The translations under genes were made by a program, and so were the position numbers. A stretch of 64,000 nucleotides of DNA, from NCBI GenBank assembly GCA_903813345.2, contig CAIIXF020000005.1, positions 23,069,375-23,133,374 on the forward strand. Direction: 5' to 3'. The notes under the pieces are model-generated. The model worked only from the letters and a program-made list of their open reading frames with translations, did not search any database and had not been told where the DNA came from. This DNA comes from Owenia fusiformis (taxonomy: Eukaryota; Annelida; Polychaeta; Sabellida; Oweniidae). Position 1 is the stretch's first letter; every line of letters starts with the position of its first letter. Below, in pieces: positions 11,073 to 25,700 of this stretch.

Positions 11073-13151
11073 CTATAATTTTCCCGCTACAGTGTCTATT
11101 CCGAGATAACGCTTTAGGAGTTCGACACGTTAACCACCAAAGCATCGATATCTTACATAGTGAATGTCGTTTTTTCTACCCATGGTGCTACATAACAACG
11201 TTTTTTGAGAGCAGTTCTTCAGTAATCCATTCTTTATTTTTCCCATTTATTTTACCAATATTTCTGCTAAAGTTTCCAGTGAGGAATATGGTTTCGTTTC
11301 CTATTTTGTGTAATTAAGTTTCGTTTATCTAAGAGGATTTTAAGAGGAGTCAATCGATTAATATGTAACATTTCGTGAGTAATCACTAAAAGCATCTCTC
11401 TCAGGGAATCTCTGCAGCAAAATATTCAATTAGCCTGATTATAAACAGTGTGCATTATTTCCGAGCAACATCCGACCACCTGCATGGCTTTTCTGTCCAG
11501 ATAAAGATGTCATGCGACCTAACATGGCTTTGTGTTCTATTTTCTTCTGCGTTTTACCACCGAATACTAGATAAATAACTGATGTTTCCCGATTCAGTAA
11601 AAGATCGACTGGTAACAGTTGATGCAAAACGTCGCAAATATCATACTCTATCGAGTCTTATTAGTAATAACAATTACCATTAGCTATATAACCCAAACTC
11701 ATCTTATTACCATGTTGAAATCATGTATAATAGCTTTTGGCCTATAAAGCGTCCCATTATAATTCCTCAGTTAAAGATATGATCAACATATAGCTTTATT
11801 GCATGCTTTCCTTGTCCATGTCGCCAGTCGTTTTATTTGATTTAGCGTCATCTAGCTCCTGTTCAAATTCACTGTCATTCAGTTTTAAGTCATGCGCATA
11901 AAGTTTGTGAATAATTTTTATTCTCTTCCTGATCAAAATATCCCCCTGAACCTACCATCTCATGACTTTAGGCATTTATCTTGCACGAAGTCCTATCATC
12001 ACTAGGGATTGTGGATGGGCAACCACTCTCTATATGCAATAGTATTATCGAGATATAAATAAGGTGACAAGATTCAACTAAATGAAATATAACTGGTCAC
12101 GCGTGAAAACCATAATTATATAATAGTCCAGGAAAACATTGAGGGCCCAAAAATGTTATAGGGGCTCAAAAATGGGCCTTTTGGGCATAATCTGGCCTTT
12201 ATAGGCCTTTTTGGACCAAATTATAAATTACCGTAAAAACGGGCCTTAAATTTGCAAAAATTGAGCCAATTTTTGGGTTATAGCGGCCCAAAATTAGAGG
12301 CGGAAATTATTTTGATGACTTTTGCACCACCCTGTTAATTTTTTCTGGATCCGCCAGGGTATAGCTTAATGTATTCAGAATTGTTTCGGTTGAGTCTATT
12401 AGGACCATAGTTTGAAGTGCGTTTACTTACAAGATAAAAGCTCCTGGGTACTGACTGAGTATAATCTTTGAGCAATGGCAAGGTCGATCTATGATAAAGG
12501 AACCACGGATTGGAGCAGATTATCTCCCAGATAAGACATTTACAAGGGAACGATGGAACAAGCCCTAATAGCTTTGCCCTGCGTCGAAAATTACATTTTG
12601 GTTTTATATTTGAAGCATGGATTAGAAAGAAATGACTAGAAGTTGCAAGAAATGAAATGAAGATACATGTAATACCCCTAGTGTCAGAGCCTTCCCTAGT
12701 TCAATTGGTAGGGCGTTAAAGTAGATGAGGCACTCGAAAGGATTTGAAAGGGTATACACATTGTTTTAAATGTGCAGAAATGGTAGGGAAATTGCGTGCT
12801 GGCATGATCTGTGTTGCGGATGGAGAGAGCTGTGGCTGGGGAATACTTTGCTTTTATTATTAAAGCACCAGATGTACCTCAAAGAAAATGCATAAGTATA
12901 TAGTATATGTTCGGGTCTATTTGCTTTTTATTATGACCAGATTAAGGATCTATTGATGTGGATGAAGGAGATGTGTATTTGAAATGTTTGAGGTAACTCA
13001 GTACGTAGATATGCTATTGTTTTAAATTAACCGAATTCTGGAGTTCGTTTATGAATTGCTACAGCTGGATATAAAGAAATATACATAACTGTTAATAAAC
13101 CTATAGATAATAGAATATTGAAGATACCTGTATCTGCTGTTTGATAGAATA
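11073..13151. other. Upstream region of the PACC1 homologue
   Basis: No open frame is convincing. About 12137-12300 is a low-complexity patch of repeated GGGCCTTT/GGGCCCAAAA words. At 12687-12730 there is a tRNA box-A-like word (TAGTTCAATTGGTAGGGCG) without a convincing B box or acceptor stem, perhaps a decayed tRNA-derived SINE. The PACC1 promoter and 5' UTR must lie here, but I cannot locate them. Confidence 0.4.
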
Positions 13152-13764
13152 ATGGAAGATAGTCAAGCGAATGGAGAAAATTGTGCTATTAACTGCACGA
13201 GGGATTCTATTGGCCGTCATGATAATCCAGAACCAGCAGGACATAACTCAAACGGAACAGATGATACATCTCTATCGCAGAGACATGACAATAATAGTGA
13301 TGGGATAGATCTTGATAGAATTGATGAAATTCGGGAAACGCATTTATTAAACGATTCTGATATGAATAACTCATGTCAGGAGCGCATAATGGAACGCGAT
13401 ACCACTGAATCAAACTTGTGCTGCTTTACTTGTCAAAGAAATCGTAAATCAAAAAGACGGAGAAGATTAAAGAACAATTGCTGTGGATTGCGACTGTGTT
13501 CTACGAGAAGACAAAATAGAGACGACGAATCATTGGATACGAGCGATGGAGATCGAGGGGACGCCGACGAGGTGGACATCTACGCGGTTGATCGAGAGCC
13601 AGTCCGAAAGCAGCTCTGTCGGGCCTGCTCGACCTTCACTTACATTCTCTTAGCGATTATAGCCATCGTTGTAACATACTCTATGATCGCTAACCTCATA
13701 TCATCGTTGAACAATCCTGTAAGGTCGATACAGTTTCAACAGGTGAAACATTATGAAGCGCCAG
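13152..13764 (+). CDS. PACC1: PACC1 homologue, coding exon 1
   Basis: Starts at ATG 13152 and encodes residues 1-204 plus one base: the long acidic/polar N-tail, a CCFTC...KRRRR basic-cysteine patch, TM1 and the YEAP stretch. The donor is CCAG|GTGGGG. The frame runs past this donor to 13922, but homology stops exactly here. An upstream GTGAAA donor at 13743 is less likely because it would lose the conserved YEAPG. Confidence 0.88.
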
Positions 13765-16700
13765 GTGGGGATTATTTTCTTATGCATATATTTCATAACC
13801 TTGCAACACTTGCAATTTGTTTATATATTTTTATTTTGCTATATATATCAAATGTCATCTTGACTTGTGCAGTAACTCCAAGTTTCATACCAAAATTGAT
13901 ATACACGTCTCATTTATTTTAATCACTATGACATTGATAAATGATAAGATATTTTGACAGAAATTCTTCGCATTCTCTGAAACAGCTAAATAAACTCTTT
14001 CCCAAATCAAAAGCGGAAAAACAATACCCGTGACCACTACAAATACACGGGATAGAAACAATATATTCCTTTGATCGAGATTATGATGAAATATTATGAC
14101 ATAGATATCTCGACATCAAATTGAAACAGTCCTTTATCTATCATATTAATAATGCATTGACTTTGCACTTGACCGAATGTGTTGCTATTTGAATGTTACA
14201 TAATCCAATAACTGTTTTTCCTTTACAACTGTCCTTGCAGCCATCTCTCAGGTGGCTCGCATACTACTATCTTGCTTGCGTCTCCATTTTGGTCTGCAAA
14301 ATGAGCATGTGATTCGGTGTAATGGAATTAATGCCCCATTAGGATATAGACCTTATTCCATATACATCTAAATTGTCTCTATAGAATACCAATTACTACT
14401 TAAATTGCTGAGTCCATGGTGGCAGAAGAATAGTTCATCTTTTACATCCGAATTGGTCTTTTTCGGTATTATGTATACTCGCTATATCAGTTTATTGAAA
14501 TTAAATTTACATACTTGTATGCAACTTATATAAAACTATATTTGCAAGGATGGAGAAAAGAGAGAAGTCTATCTTTAAAACAGTTCGTAGTTAAGCCTTA
14601 GTCACATTTGATCTACGGCAAACGTACGGCAACCATAGCTTCCAATAATCGAGAGAAATATGCAGCATAAATGTAGGGATAAGCTCTGTAGATTTTCTAC
14701 ATCGTTCTACATCATTTGTGTACGGCCGCCGGCCGCCATAGAGCAAATGTAAATGAGGCTCTACATATTTTGAGAAAGGATTCTGTTTTATCTTACGATC
14801 GAAAATCCTCAATCATGGACTTTTCTCTTCATTTTTACAAAAGTGTCAAAGACGAAAAGGTGCGCGTAATACAGAATATTATTTGAGAATACAAAATGTT
14901 ATCTCTGATTCATCAATGCAAATTATGGTAATGTTTTTTCCATTAAAAAGCTTTTAATTCACACTATGTGTCATAGATCTCAGTGCTACTTTTATAGCCT
15001 ATAGAATATAACAACATAACCTGTGTTATGTGAACACAAATTGGATCTCTTCATGATAAGGTGCGTGTTATATTGTGATCAGTAACTTGCATCCTGAAAT
15101 CTTACAATAGTCTTAGCGTTTCCAGGCAAACTGAACAGAACTTGAAAAACAGTAAAACAACAGTAAAATGCATCTTGGTATGAAAATCAAGAACTGATTA
15201 GCTTATTGGCATTCTGGGTAAATCTAAAGGCGACCACTAGACCCCATGCAGACAGCTCGCCTAAAATTACATTCGTATAATGCGAGACTAGACACTCACA
15301 GGGAAATTAGAAAAATTGTATCACCCATGAAGCAAATTAATTTTTTCAGCTTTATAAATTGAGAGTTCTATGTATGAGAATAGCTCTACGTCTTGATATT
15401 TCAAGGTAACTCGTTTAAATAGTGATGGCGGTGATTGAAATTACGATGTAAAGATAAAACCGCGGCGAAATATTTGTAGATTTCTTTGAAAAACTACCAG
15501 GGGGAAACGGACCTACAGGCCTTACAACTTGTACATGTTTTTTTGTGTTTCGGAAAATTCTATATGTGATGTATGATTTTTGGTTCTTCAAAGAAATCTA
15601 CAAATATTTCGCCGCGGTTTTATCTTTACATCGTAATTTCAATCACCGCCATCACTATTCAAACGAGTTACCTTGAAATATCAAGACGTAGAGCTATTCT
15701 CATACTTACCCTACTATCACACCAAACTAGTTCTCACTGCGTTCTCGAAAACGGGCTTCAACTGTGTACGAACGGACTGGACCTACTAAGAACCGTTTGG
15801 GATCTATTTACAAACTTCATCGAACGTACTCGAACGGGTAGGACCTCTAGAACTTAGACAATGCTCAAAATGTTCTCGTGGTCGTCACGTTCTACAATTA
15901 GAACGAGTGACAACGTACTAACGACGAGCTGGACGTACTACGAACGGAGCCGTCGTACTTCAATCCTACTAGGGACGTTTTAACAACGAGTTGAACTGTC
16001 TGAGGACGTGTTGATAACGAGGTAGAACTAATTGCAAACGGGTTTAAACTGATTAAGAACCTATTTAACACTGCTTATGAACGAGTTATCAAAAATATAG
16101 CTATCACACCAAACAAGTTGCCACTGCGTTCTTCAAAACTGGTTTTAAACTGTGTGCGAACGGAATGAACGTAGCTGCAACTTTCTAAGGTCTATTTACG
16201 AACTTTATGAACGTTCTCAGACGGGAATGTGATTTTAGAATTTTGAATCGATTCAAAATTCGATGGCGACCATACCGTTCTGTAATCAGGTCATGTTGAC
16301 CTTCTAGACTAAGGGACGCGTTCTACTGCGTTGCACACCGACGTGGTGCGACCTGAACGAACTGCGAACGAGATGGACGTATTGAAGACTGTTTAAGAAC
16401 GAAGAAGCTAATTATTTCAGACATATTTCCCGACCACAGCCAGATTGAGCCCGTTTTACGACTTTTTCGTAGGACTGGCAAGAACGGGTAAGAACTAGTT
16501 TGGTGTGATAGGGGGGTTAATTACAGATGGGGTGCACTAGTATGATCACTAATTATGATTGGATCAGAACTCGCTTCCAATAAAATCCTTACAGAATATT
16601 TATTGGTTTGAATCAAATACGCCTCGCTGAAATGTCTGATCATAATTTGCCCCGGAATTTCTTTAAATCATCCATCAGACCTGAGACGTGTTGCCTTGAA

Positions 16701-19700
16701 ATGCGTAACACTCAAGATTTCAGGAAGGAATCATCCGGAGATAGTCAGGACTAGGACCAGTCATTTGATATTTGATATCATTGATAACATCTACCCATTT
16801 TTGTAAAAGGTTCTTGTCAAATTAGATGAGCCGACTGGCTTTTTGGGTAAATCTTAGAAAAGAAAGATCTTCTAATTTACATTTTTAGTGACAAAAATGC
16901 CAATTTTAGAAAATTATTTTTTTGAACATTTTTTGACAATTTCATCGAGACCATATCTGGACGGAAAACGTGATGTCTCTTAAGCTGTCGATACTACACA
17001 ACTACACTAATAGTTTTTTTCCCTTGGACATCCTTTCTACACATAAAAATCATGAAGATTCCTTAATTATTGAGACAGTTATTCCAAAATTAGTGGATGG
17101 CATTTTTTGTGTCACCCTGTAAGTTATAAAAATAAGGATTTTGTGAACCCGTTATACTTTTCATTTAAGTGAGTGACGAAATGTGTCTGGAAAATTATTT
17201 CATATTACTTATTTTGCATGTTCGTTTTTTAATTCTTTTTAGATTTTAAATCATGATTAAAATCTTGGTTCGCTTGCGTTTTTAATTGATGTTAAATACA
17301 AATGTGTTTCCTTATCTTCGTTTAGTTTTAAAATTCTACAAACAAATAATTGCCAAAGTTTTAAAAACCATTAGCTGCAATTATGATATAATTGTGTACC
17401 TCGTTTCCAAAAAGCGCATGCTACGAGATATCTCAGCATCTACAATATTCAACATTCAACATAGATGGTCCTGGAAATATTCTAAAGTACTCAAAATTAT
17501 TCAAAAAGTGCTCAAAGTTTGTCAATAGAATGAAGCAATAAAATAAGACAATAGAATACCACGTGTTTCCCTGAATTGTTAGTTACGTTAGAGTCAATCA
17601 ACACCGTACTTGCTAATAACCGCGGTTTTCATGTGGGTACATATGCGGGTACATGTTATAACGTCATAGAACCAGGTGTTTTGAACCCAATTATAACTTA
17701 TACCTTATTATGTTATTAGAGTGACTCTCAATTGACCCCCTAAGTAGATTTTGTGTACAACACTGCTAATAAATGAACTAAATTTTGAAAGGTATGTTTT
17801 TCTCTAATCTAACAGTGTTAGTAAAGAAGGCTCCTGGGCACAATTGACTTTGTTCTTGGCCTCCAGTTCTTAAATCAAGAGCTTTAAAAGGGTAGATGAT
17901 CTCGGGCAAGGCTATCTGTTAGCCTGTTATTTCAACTCAATTGCGATCTCTAACAGAACCTGCGTTTGAGATTTCAGATTATTTTTCAATCTATGGTATT
18001 TGATTTCTATGATGTACTAATCTGATGGAAGTATTCGCTTTTCAAGGATTTCTGTTCCAAAGCTTAGACCGCATGACTATTTGTATTCTTCACTCATTTT
18101 TCTTTATATAACACATCGTTGAAATTTTCCTCTTCGTATGGGTTATCTGTGAAATCAAATTAGGCGTCATAGCATTAGTAGAGTCTAAACAAAAATGACC
18201 CTTCCATATTGAGACTTTATATAGCATTCGCTAATTCAACTGCCGGCTCACGACTGCCGGAGTATCCTATTATGGCCAACTCATTTAAGTATGAATAGTA
18301 CCTGCTACTATTCTATTCATATTTAAATGAGTTGGACTTAGAAAGGTTAAACCGTCAGTGGTCAGTTGACAATTCGAGAATGCTACCTCTGCTTACGTCT
18401 TGTTTTTTTCGTTTAAATTGTCCATTGTGTAATGGTGTAAACACGGTCGCTGCGCTCCCTCGGTCAATATCATATTGTTCCTCGGAATAAAACCCACATT
18501 CAACCCCTCTCAGTAAATAACCTATATGAATCATATTCAGTACAATACTAATTCCAATTTAACACTATTCCATTTCACTACCTCAGTCCTAGCCATTTAT
18601 TTAAACAGATCAAAAGTTCTCAATTCCATAATGGATTCATTATGTCTTTCTCCTTTCTATAAATCATCACTGAGGCACATACTGACGTAACTATGGAAAC
18701 AATGCATTCAGAACACACAAGGGCCAACTATTAGAAAATCATAATCGACCTCTGTTGTCAATTATCTGATTATGCATGATTTTCTTTCAAAGGATTAGAC
18801 TTACATTTCCCCAACGATTATGCAAATAAATGTTCTTATCCCATGATGCTACTACTTCCCAGTGAATAACACCCGAGAATATTTTTGTTTGGGTCGCCTT
18901 TCTGGCCCACTCTGTACTATTTTGTAAGTAGAATAAGTTCATCTGTCAGTTTTGTTCCGTTAACATATTTGACAACACGTTGATGCTCTAATGGGTAGAA
19001 ATACAAAATGAATTTCATTAAAGGATCGACAGTGAAGAACCAAGGGATGATAGATTTACATTTCATAGAATTATCAGTTGGGAATCTGATCGGGAACAGG
19101 AAGTTTATGTTTCAATGAAACCCATACGCAAATACTAAATTCACGCAGATGGGAAAATTGGAAGAGCCTCTAAGAGGAAATTGGAAGATACAAATTGCCC
19201 CTATCTGTCTAAACAAAATATAGCTTTCTTGTTTGCTGTTCATGTAATATCTTTGCTTGTCTATTTTAACAACTAACCTTCCATCACATACACAGTGATA
19301 AATCTCATAATTAAAAGGACCTAGGTGATTTGGAGAGTAGATTCGTGGCCCTATTGTATGGATTATTTTCAATTGTATCTGTATTTTACAATTATCTTGT
19401 ACTTTTGTATTTTACATTTGATGATGTAATTAGAATTGTATTTTACAACAACTTTATTTTTGTATTCAATAGTTAGTTTAGTCTTAGGTCAATTCTGTAG
19501 ATCGTAGTTTTTAGTTTTTTAGTGACTAATATGTCATTAACTTGCAGTTAATATTTCAAAAGGATTAAAATAACCAGAGTTTAGTTTCACTTTGAACCCA
19601 AATGTATGTTTCAAACTTCATTTCATTATATACACTCCCCTCCATAAGTTTGGCAACCTTAGCTCCCCATTGAAGTACGTGTTAAAGCCTCTTTACCTTT

Positions 19701-22700
19701 GAATTTTTATTGACTTAACCTGCGATGAAAATACTTATACTATTGATGGAAACGTAATTTGACTTTATTTCCAATACCTCCAAACTTTTTCTTCAATTAC
19801 AATAGGTCGAAAATTGATGATAAATTTGATGAATTTTTGAAAATCGACATTCGCATGTTAACCAATGGGAAATGGTAGGTTTGCCGCAAGTCATATATGA
19901 CAGAATATCCACCCATCAGAGTTCTTGCAAAAAACGAGTTGGGTAGGCAATTGAATTTGCTAACTTATTTAACAAAAAATTGATACGTTTCCTCAGGTTC
20001 AACAAAGTTATAGGGCTTTAAAGTCTCATCAAAAAATCTCTCCCATTGAAATAACACAGGTTAAGTAAATAAAAATTCAAACGAAAAGAGGCTTTAACAT
20101 GTAGTTCAGCGAGGGAGCTAAGTTGCCAAACTTATGGAGGGGAGTGTTCAACATATAATAGTTTATGCCAAAACCATCGCATGGACCAAACGGGCTTTTC
20201 ATTTTCAGGTGTAGCCATCACGTAACACTAAATTATGTGATTCCGATATCTAGTGTAGAAAATGTGATAGTGTGGCAAAAATAGAAAAAGCCATTGATAT
20301 AACTACACAGGGATTGAACGTTTTATCTTGCTTGCTACCTAATCCGCAACTTGTTGCTGAAAAACATCATCGTAGTTTGAGGATATCGTTAATCTCTAAA
20401 TATGAATGCCTGTGACGATTTGAACATCATGCCCCTTTATCACTATTTTGTAATTTATTCCATTGAAAGCGTCTGATGAAAAAGATGAAAAGTATATCAT
20501 TTTATATCATACTCAAAGCGGTTAAAATTCTAAAAAGCTCGTTATACTGCATCCAACCTCTTATACTACTAACTTCAGATGATTGTTCCGGCAAAGTAAA
20601 GGGTAAATTGCTGTTATAAATTTACTTGGACTCACAAGAATGTGTCGATCCCCATGCATTTTACCTAACTGTACGGAACAGAGAGACTGAGGGAGTGGTC
20701 AGCTGATGGTTAATCCCGGGGGTTAATCACTTGTGGTTATACGAAGAAATATGACACGATATTCTGCTGACACGATATTCGAGTTGATTAGAGGCCTTGT
20801 AATCTGTACCATAGAGAGACATCATTCATTGAGTAACTTCTAGGGGATACAATGTACGTTCAGCGTTCGTATTTCGTCAAAGGGCTTCATTTATTTTCTA
20901 ATTATTATGGAACTAAGTGAAACACCATTGGACAAAGGATGCGTATATCACCAGCAATGTGGCAATTGATCTATGGTTCAGATTATAAGGCTTCTAATCA
21001 ACTCTAATCAATGTCTAATAGTTGGAATTTTGAAAATGATCCCATATAAATATATATTATTAGGGCCAAATGTGATACTGCTCACTGTGGTGAAAGTAAA
21101 ATGAGTCCATAGAAAGGGATGCTGGGAGCAAATTAAACCTAGGTCAGTAACACTCACGACATAGAATATTAATGAACAATATATTCAGTTGATCAGGAAA
21201 TGATGAAGCGGGAGTGATAATTCACCATCTTCTCACGATAAATGAAGCTTTCTTGGATACAGCCATCTTAATCCATCAATGCATTTCATATGACTGAAGC
21301 AATGCAAATGTTCAACAGTTAAGGGCAAGGAATCCTATATCATCGATCCTATGTTGCAAATAAAAGCATGAGGTCATGTACTAAACCATACACATAATGC
21401 GCGAAGGTGAAGACTGAGTGCATCATCACACTGTTTGAAATATGTTCATTCTACCATTATATAATTCGTAATTGCCAGATGTGTCAATTCAGAATAGCAT
21501 GGTCTATCGATTTGACAATTACAACAGCAATTGTTGACAACGACATCTACGGTTATAATTAAGCAATATTTAACAAAGCGAGTTGATCAAATCCCAGAAC
21601 GGACTTGATTTCATAGGAACCAATCTTCAGATAATAGCATCAGAGCAGCAGAGGGGGATGTTAAGCTATGTTGTCATTTGCTTCATTCATATTCCAAAAT
21701 TGCTCTTTGATCGAAAGCTCCCCAATCGTAGGCTTTATGAATTATGGTAATAGTGTTGTAGTTATGGTGTAAAGTAACATAAACATTATGCTATAATATT
21801 CGTATCCTCTGGGAATGATGAGAAATTAAGTTACAATCCTTGACGTAAACCAAAATTAGAAGCAGTCATTGAAACAAAGAAGAATTGGGCCGATGGAATT
21901 TGCGTTTATTTTCTCGTCAGCATGCCTACATGATTTCCTGCTTTTAACAATTTTTGAAGTATAATTAGCATTTATTAAACGATCTTAATTTTATTTGAAT
22001 TGCTTCCATGGTCTATACGATATCGATTCGAAATTAAGAATTGAGACAACACATTCAGGTCAAATTAAACTTGTACTTGGAGTCATTAATCGGACAATCC
22101 TACCTTTGGGACAGGAATCAAATGGAATGGACGTCATATTCTGAATTAGAAAACAAGCTTTTGAACAATACGCCTTTCAGAAAAGCTTGACTTCGTAGAC
22201 AGGGTGCCTTCTCTATGAGAATGTACTCTCAGACAAGTTGTTTGAACCATTGAAAAGACCATCCGAGGTTGACCGAGGTATATCGTTTAATAAATTATGA
22301 TAACAATTTTGGTTCATGAGGCCCAATGATTTCGAAAGTTCAGTTGTGGACCGCTACTCTAATTTGAAACGCAGATTGCAACGCAACTACAAAATGGCGG
22401 CAAGTCCAAGGTTATTTTGAAGGGAACTAAAGATTTCATTTTGGGATTATTAGACTAAAATATTAGAGTCAAATAATTTTGCAATTCTTCTTATAACTAT
22501 TATTGTTTATCATACTGGTCGGCTTTCTTGAGAACAATAAGGTTTACAATTGAAACAATTGTATGACCACAATATTATGTACACTATCTTAACCCTAAAC
22601 CTAATCCTGACACTAACCTTCCTAATCTTAACCCATCCATACAAAGTATTACCATTCCACAACCATTCACTCACAAACTCATCCATTCACCTATCCATCC

Positions 22701-25700
22701 ATTTACTCACTCACCAACACACCCACCAACCCACCCATTCATCCATCCACTCACCCACCCACCCATTCATCCATCCACTCACCCACCTACCCATTCATCC
22801 ATCCACTCCACTCATCCGCCGACCCAACCATTCACCCACCCACTCACCCATTCATCCATCCACTCACCCACCCACCCATTCATCCATCCACTCACACACC
22901 CACCCATTCATCCATCCACTCACCCACCCACACATTCATCCATTCACCCACCCATTCATCCGTCCACTCTCCCACCCATTCGTCCATCCACTCACCCACC
23001 TGCCCATTCATCCATCCACTCACCCACCCACCCATTCATCCATCCACTCACCCACCCACCCATTCATCCATTCACCCACCCATTCATCCATCCACTCACC
23101 CACCCATTCGTCCATCCACTCACCCACCTGCCCATTCATCCATCCACTCACCCACCCACCCATTCATCCATCCACTCACCCACCCACCCATTCATCCATC
23201 CACTCACCCACCCACCCATTCATCCACCCACCCACCAATTCATCCATCCACTCATCCACCCACCCATTCACCCATCCACTTACCCAGCCACCCACGGACC
23301 CAACCACCCACTCGACCATCCACAGTCTTTCCTTCCATTCATCAAAACCTTTTTCAAAATCTTGAAGTTTGAGAAATTTTTAAATTTTTGCTTCAGTGTT
23401 CGTCTTTCCCTAAGAAAGAACAATTTACAGTTGATTTCTAACTGCGGCCATTTCGAAATGAATGCCATTTTCTAGTTAAGCGAAAATTCATTTCACTACA
23501 ACTCAACAGTCTTATCGACAGATTACGCTTAAATTCCTGAATGCATGTGGTATTGTTAGCTTTCGCAAATGCACAGAGGGTTGGTTGCAAAGGGATGGAT
23601 GTCAGATTACCACATACGCATATAACTACTCAAAGGCCCCTTCAAATTACTTTTAATGGAACATCAATCAAAAATTTCACATTAACGATGTTTTCCCATT
23701 ATTGCCTAGTTTTAGATCCAGGGAATCCTTTGGGTGGCAAAAAAGAAAATCCGTTCATTTTTGATATAATAAAGCTTATCATTCTTCTAGGCGATGCATG
23801 ATAATAAATTCTTAGTACACCCAAAGTTAGTGCTTTGCATGGTACGATTCTGATATATAAAGGATCCATAAATAAAGCGCAGTAACATAGGAACCAATAT
23901 TTAAGGAGGTCCATATGCTTGATTTTTTTAAATACCGTTTGCTGAAAAACCTTTCAGGCTTTTTGGTCGGTATATGTCTCTCATCACAATTGCTCTCATT
24001 GAACCAATGACTTGACACCTCATCGTACTTGTAAGTTTAATGTAAGCTTCAGTGGTTATATAATTAGTGTAACTACATAGGTGTGGGTATTATATATTAA
24101 TATTTAATATTTATATATAAGGTATTACTATTTGAGAGTTTTATTTAAGATTCATCCCTATCATCACCAGGAGTCAATTATTGCCTATGTTTTATAAAAC
24201 ATGTCATAAACATATTCTAAAAAATATCTAATTGAAAGTTATAAAGGTTTTGGAACGTTTCAGAGGGCAGGGAACGTCTAATAGTCTATAAAAAGCATAT
24301 GCAATCAGACGCCTTACATTTCTCTTTCGACATTACTGCTGCATTTTATGACATTTATTACGTACGTCCACTTTGACAACTTCTGGTTATCATCGCAGTT
24401 TTGTGAAAATCGAAACCATTGTAGCCAAAGTTAGTCGGGGAAGAGCAATAAATCCTCCTTTGTTGACCCCTGATAATATCTCAAAACGTATTAAGACCCA
24501 TTTTCAAAAACTACCATATGTAGCATATATCAGTCTAATATAAAACGATTCATTGCCAATATTGAAGAAACTATTCAAAATGTTGATATACTCATGACGC
24601 ATTTTGTTGGTATTTAGATAAATTACGTCAAATTTCTAGCTGGGAAACCTTAAACATATATTTAAAATGTATTTCATATAATTTTCTGTAGCACTATGTT
24701 CTCCAAATTGTAAAAAAATGATTTAGTTTTCACTTATGTTTGACCCCTGCTAATGACACACATAATTAAGCTCAAAAGACCGAAGCATATAAAGGCTGTC
24801 ATAGAGGAGAAAACAAAACACTCTTTAGAGGAGGACACTTTTAGAGCATTGAGCAAAAAATACGAACAACAACGTTTTGATTTAGGCCCCTAGCTAATCG
24901 ATATGATATTATCACAACTTGTTAAATTCAAATGAACAACTTTTCTATTTTCAATTACGGTATATTTTTTTGTTGTTGAAATACTGCTGACAGAAAAAGC
25001 ATAGTTATAGGAAGAACAAAAGCATCCATACCTGGAGAGGTTCATAAATTACGAGAAGAACGCCAAACCTGTTGCATCCCACTTATTTTTCGACCATGTT
25101 TTATGGCAACAGAGTCAAGTAGATATGCCTATAGTTCAGTAAAGTAGTCGAAAATACAATGTGAAAATGTCTCATTTGAGATAAACCTCCCACTTTTTTT
25201 CCTAAATAGTATACGATTGATTGTGGCACTCGTGTTCTGCCCAACATAGGTACACATCACATAATTAATTATATACACTTTCTGCCCTTAACAAAGATAT
25301 GTTTTATCCCAACAAAAGGTCACAGATGCATTTTGAGATGTCATTTCTGTATGTACATTTTAAATATATATTTTACACAATCAAGCTATGATAGACTATG
25401 AAGCTGAAAATAAGAAAAGTGGACCTGTCTTTCAAGATAGCTTTCGGATACGTACCTAGGTGCGAAATAACACTGTCATATTACCTCATTTTCAATTGAA
25501 AAAAGCTTCAAAAATGGTGCGAGGCCGTGACTTACCTCGCCTGCCTCATGCTTGCCTATTACTTTATCGATACTGCATGCACGATGTAGAACTTCAGCAA
25601 ACTTAGCTCAAGTACTTCATCGAATTGGAGTCGGAGAAAACTGTATTTACATGGACATATTCAAACTGAAATCAGTTATGGTCCGTGTAATTTCTGTAGG

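Noticed and set aside
15573-15857. 94-codon frame
   Set aside because: It spans the right arm of the 119-bp inverted repeat and the start of a MITE.
22550-23365. 271-codon His/Pro/Thr/Ser-rich open frame
   Set aside because: It is the translation of a 28-bp minisatellite that contains no stop words; other frames are similarly biased.
23541-24018. Overlapping 63-86-codon frames on both strands
   Set aside because: No motif; the opposite-strand frames overlap each other; AT-rich intron.
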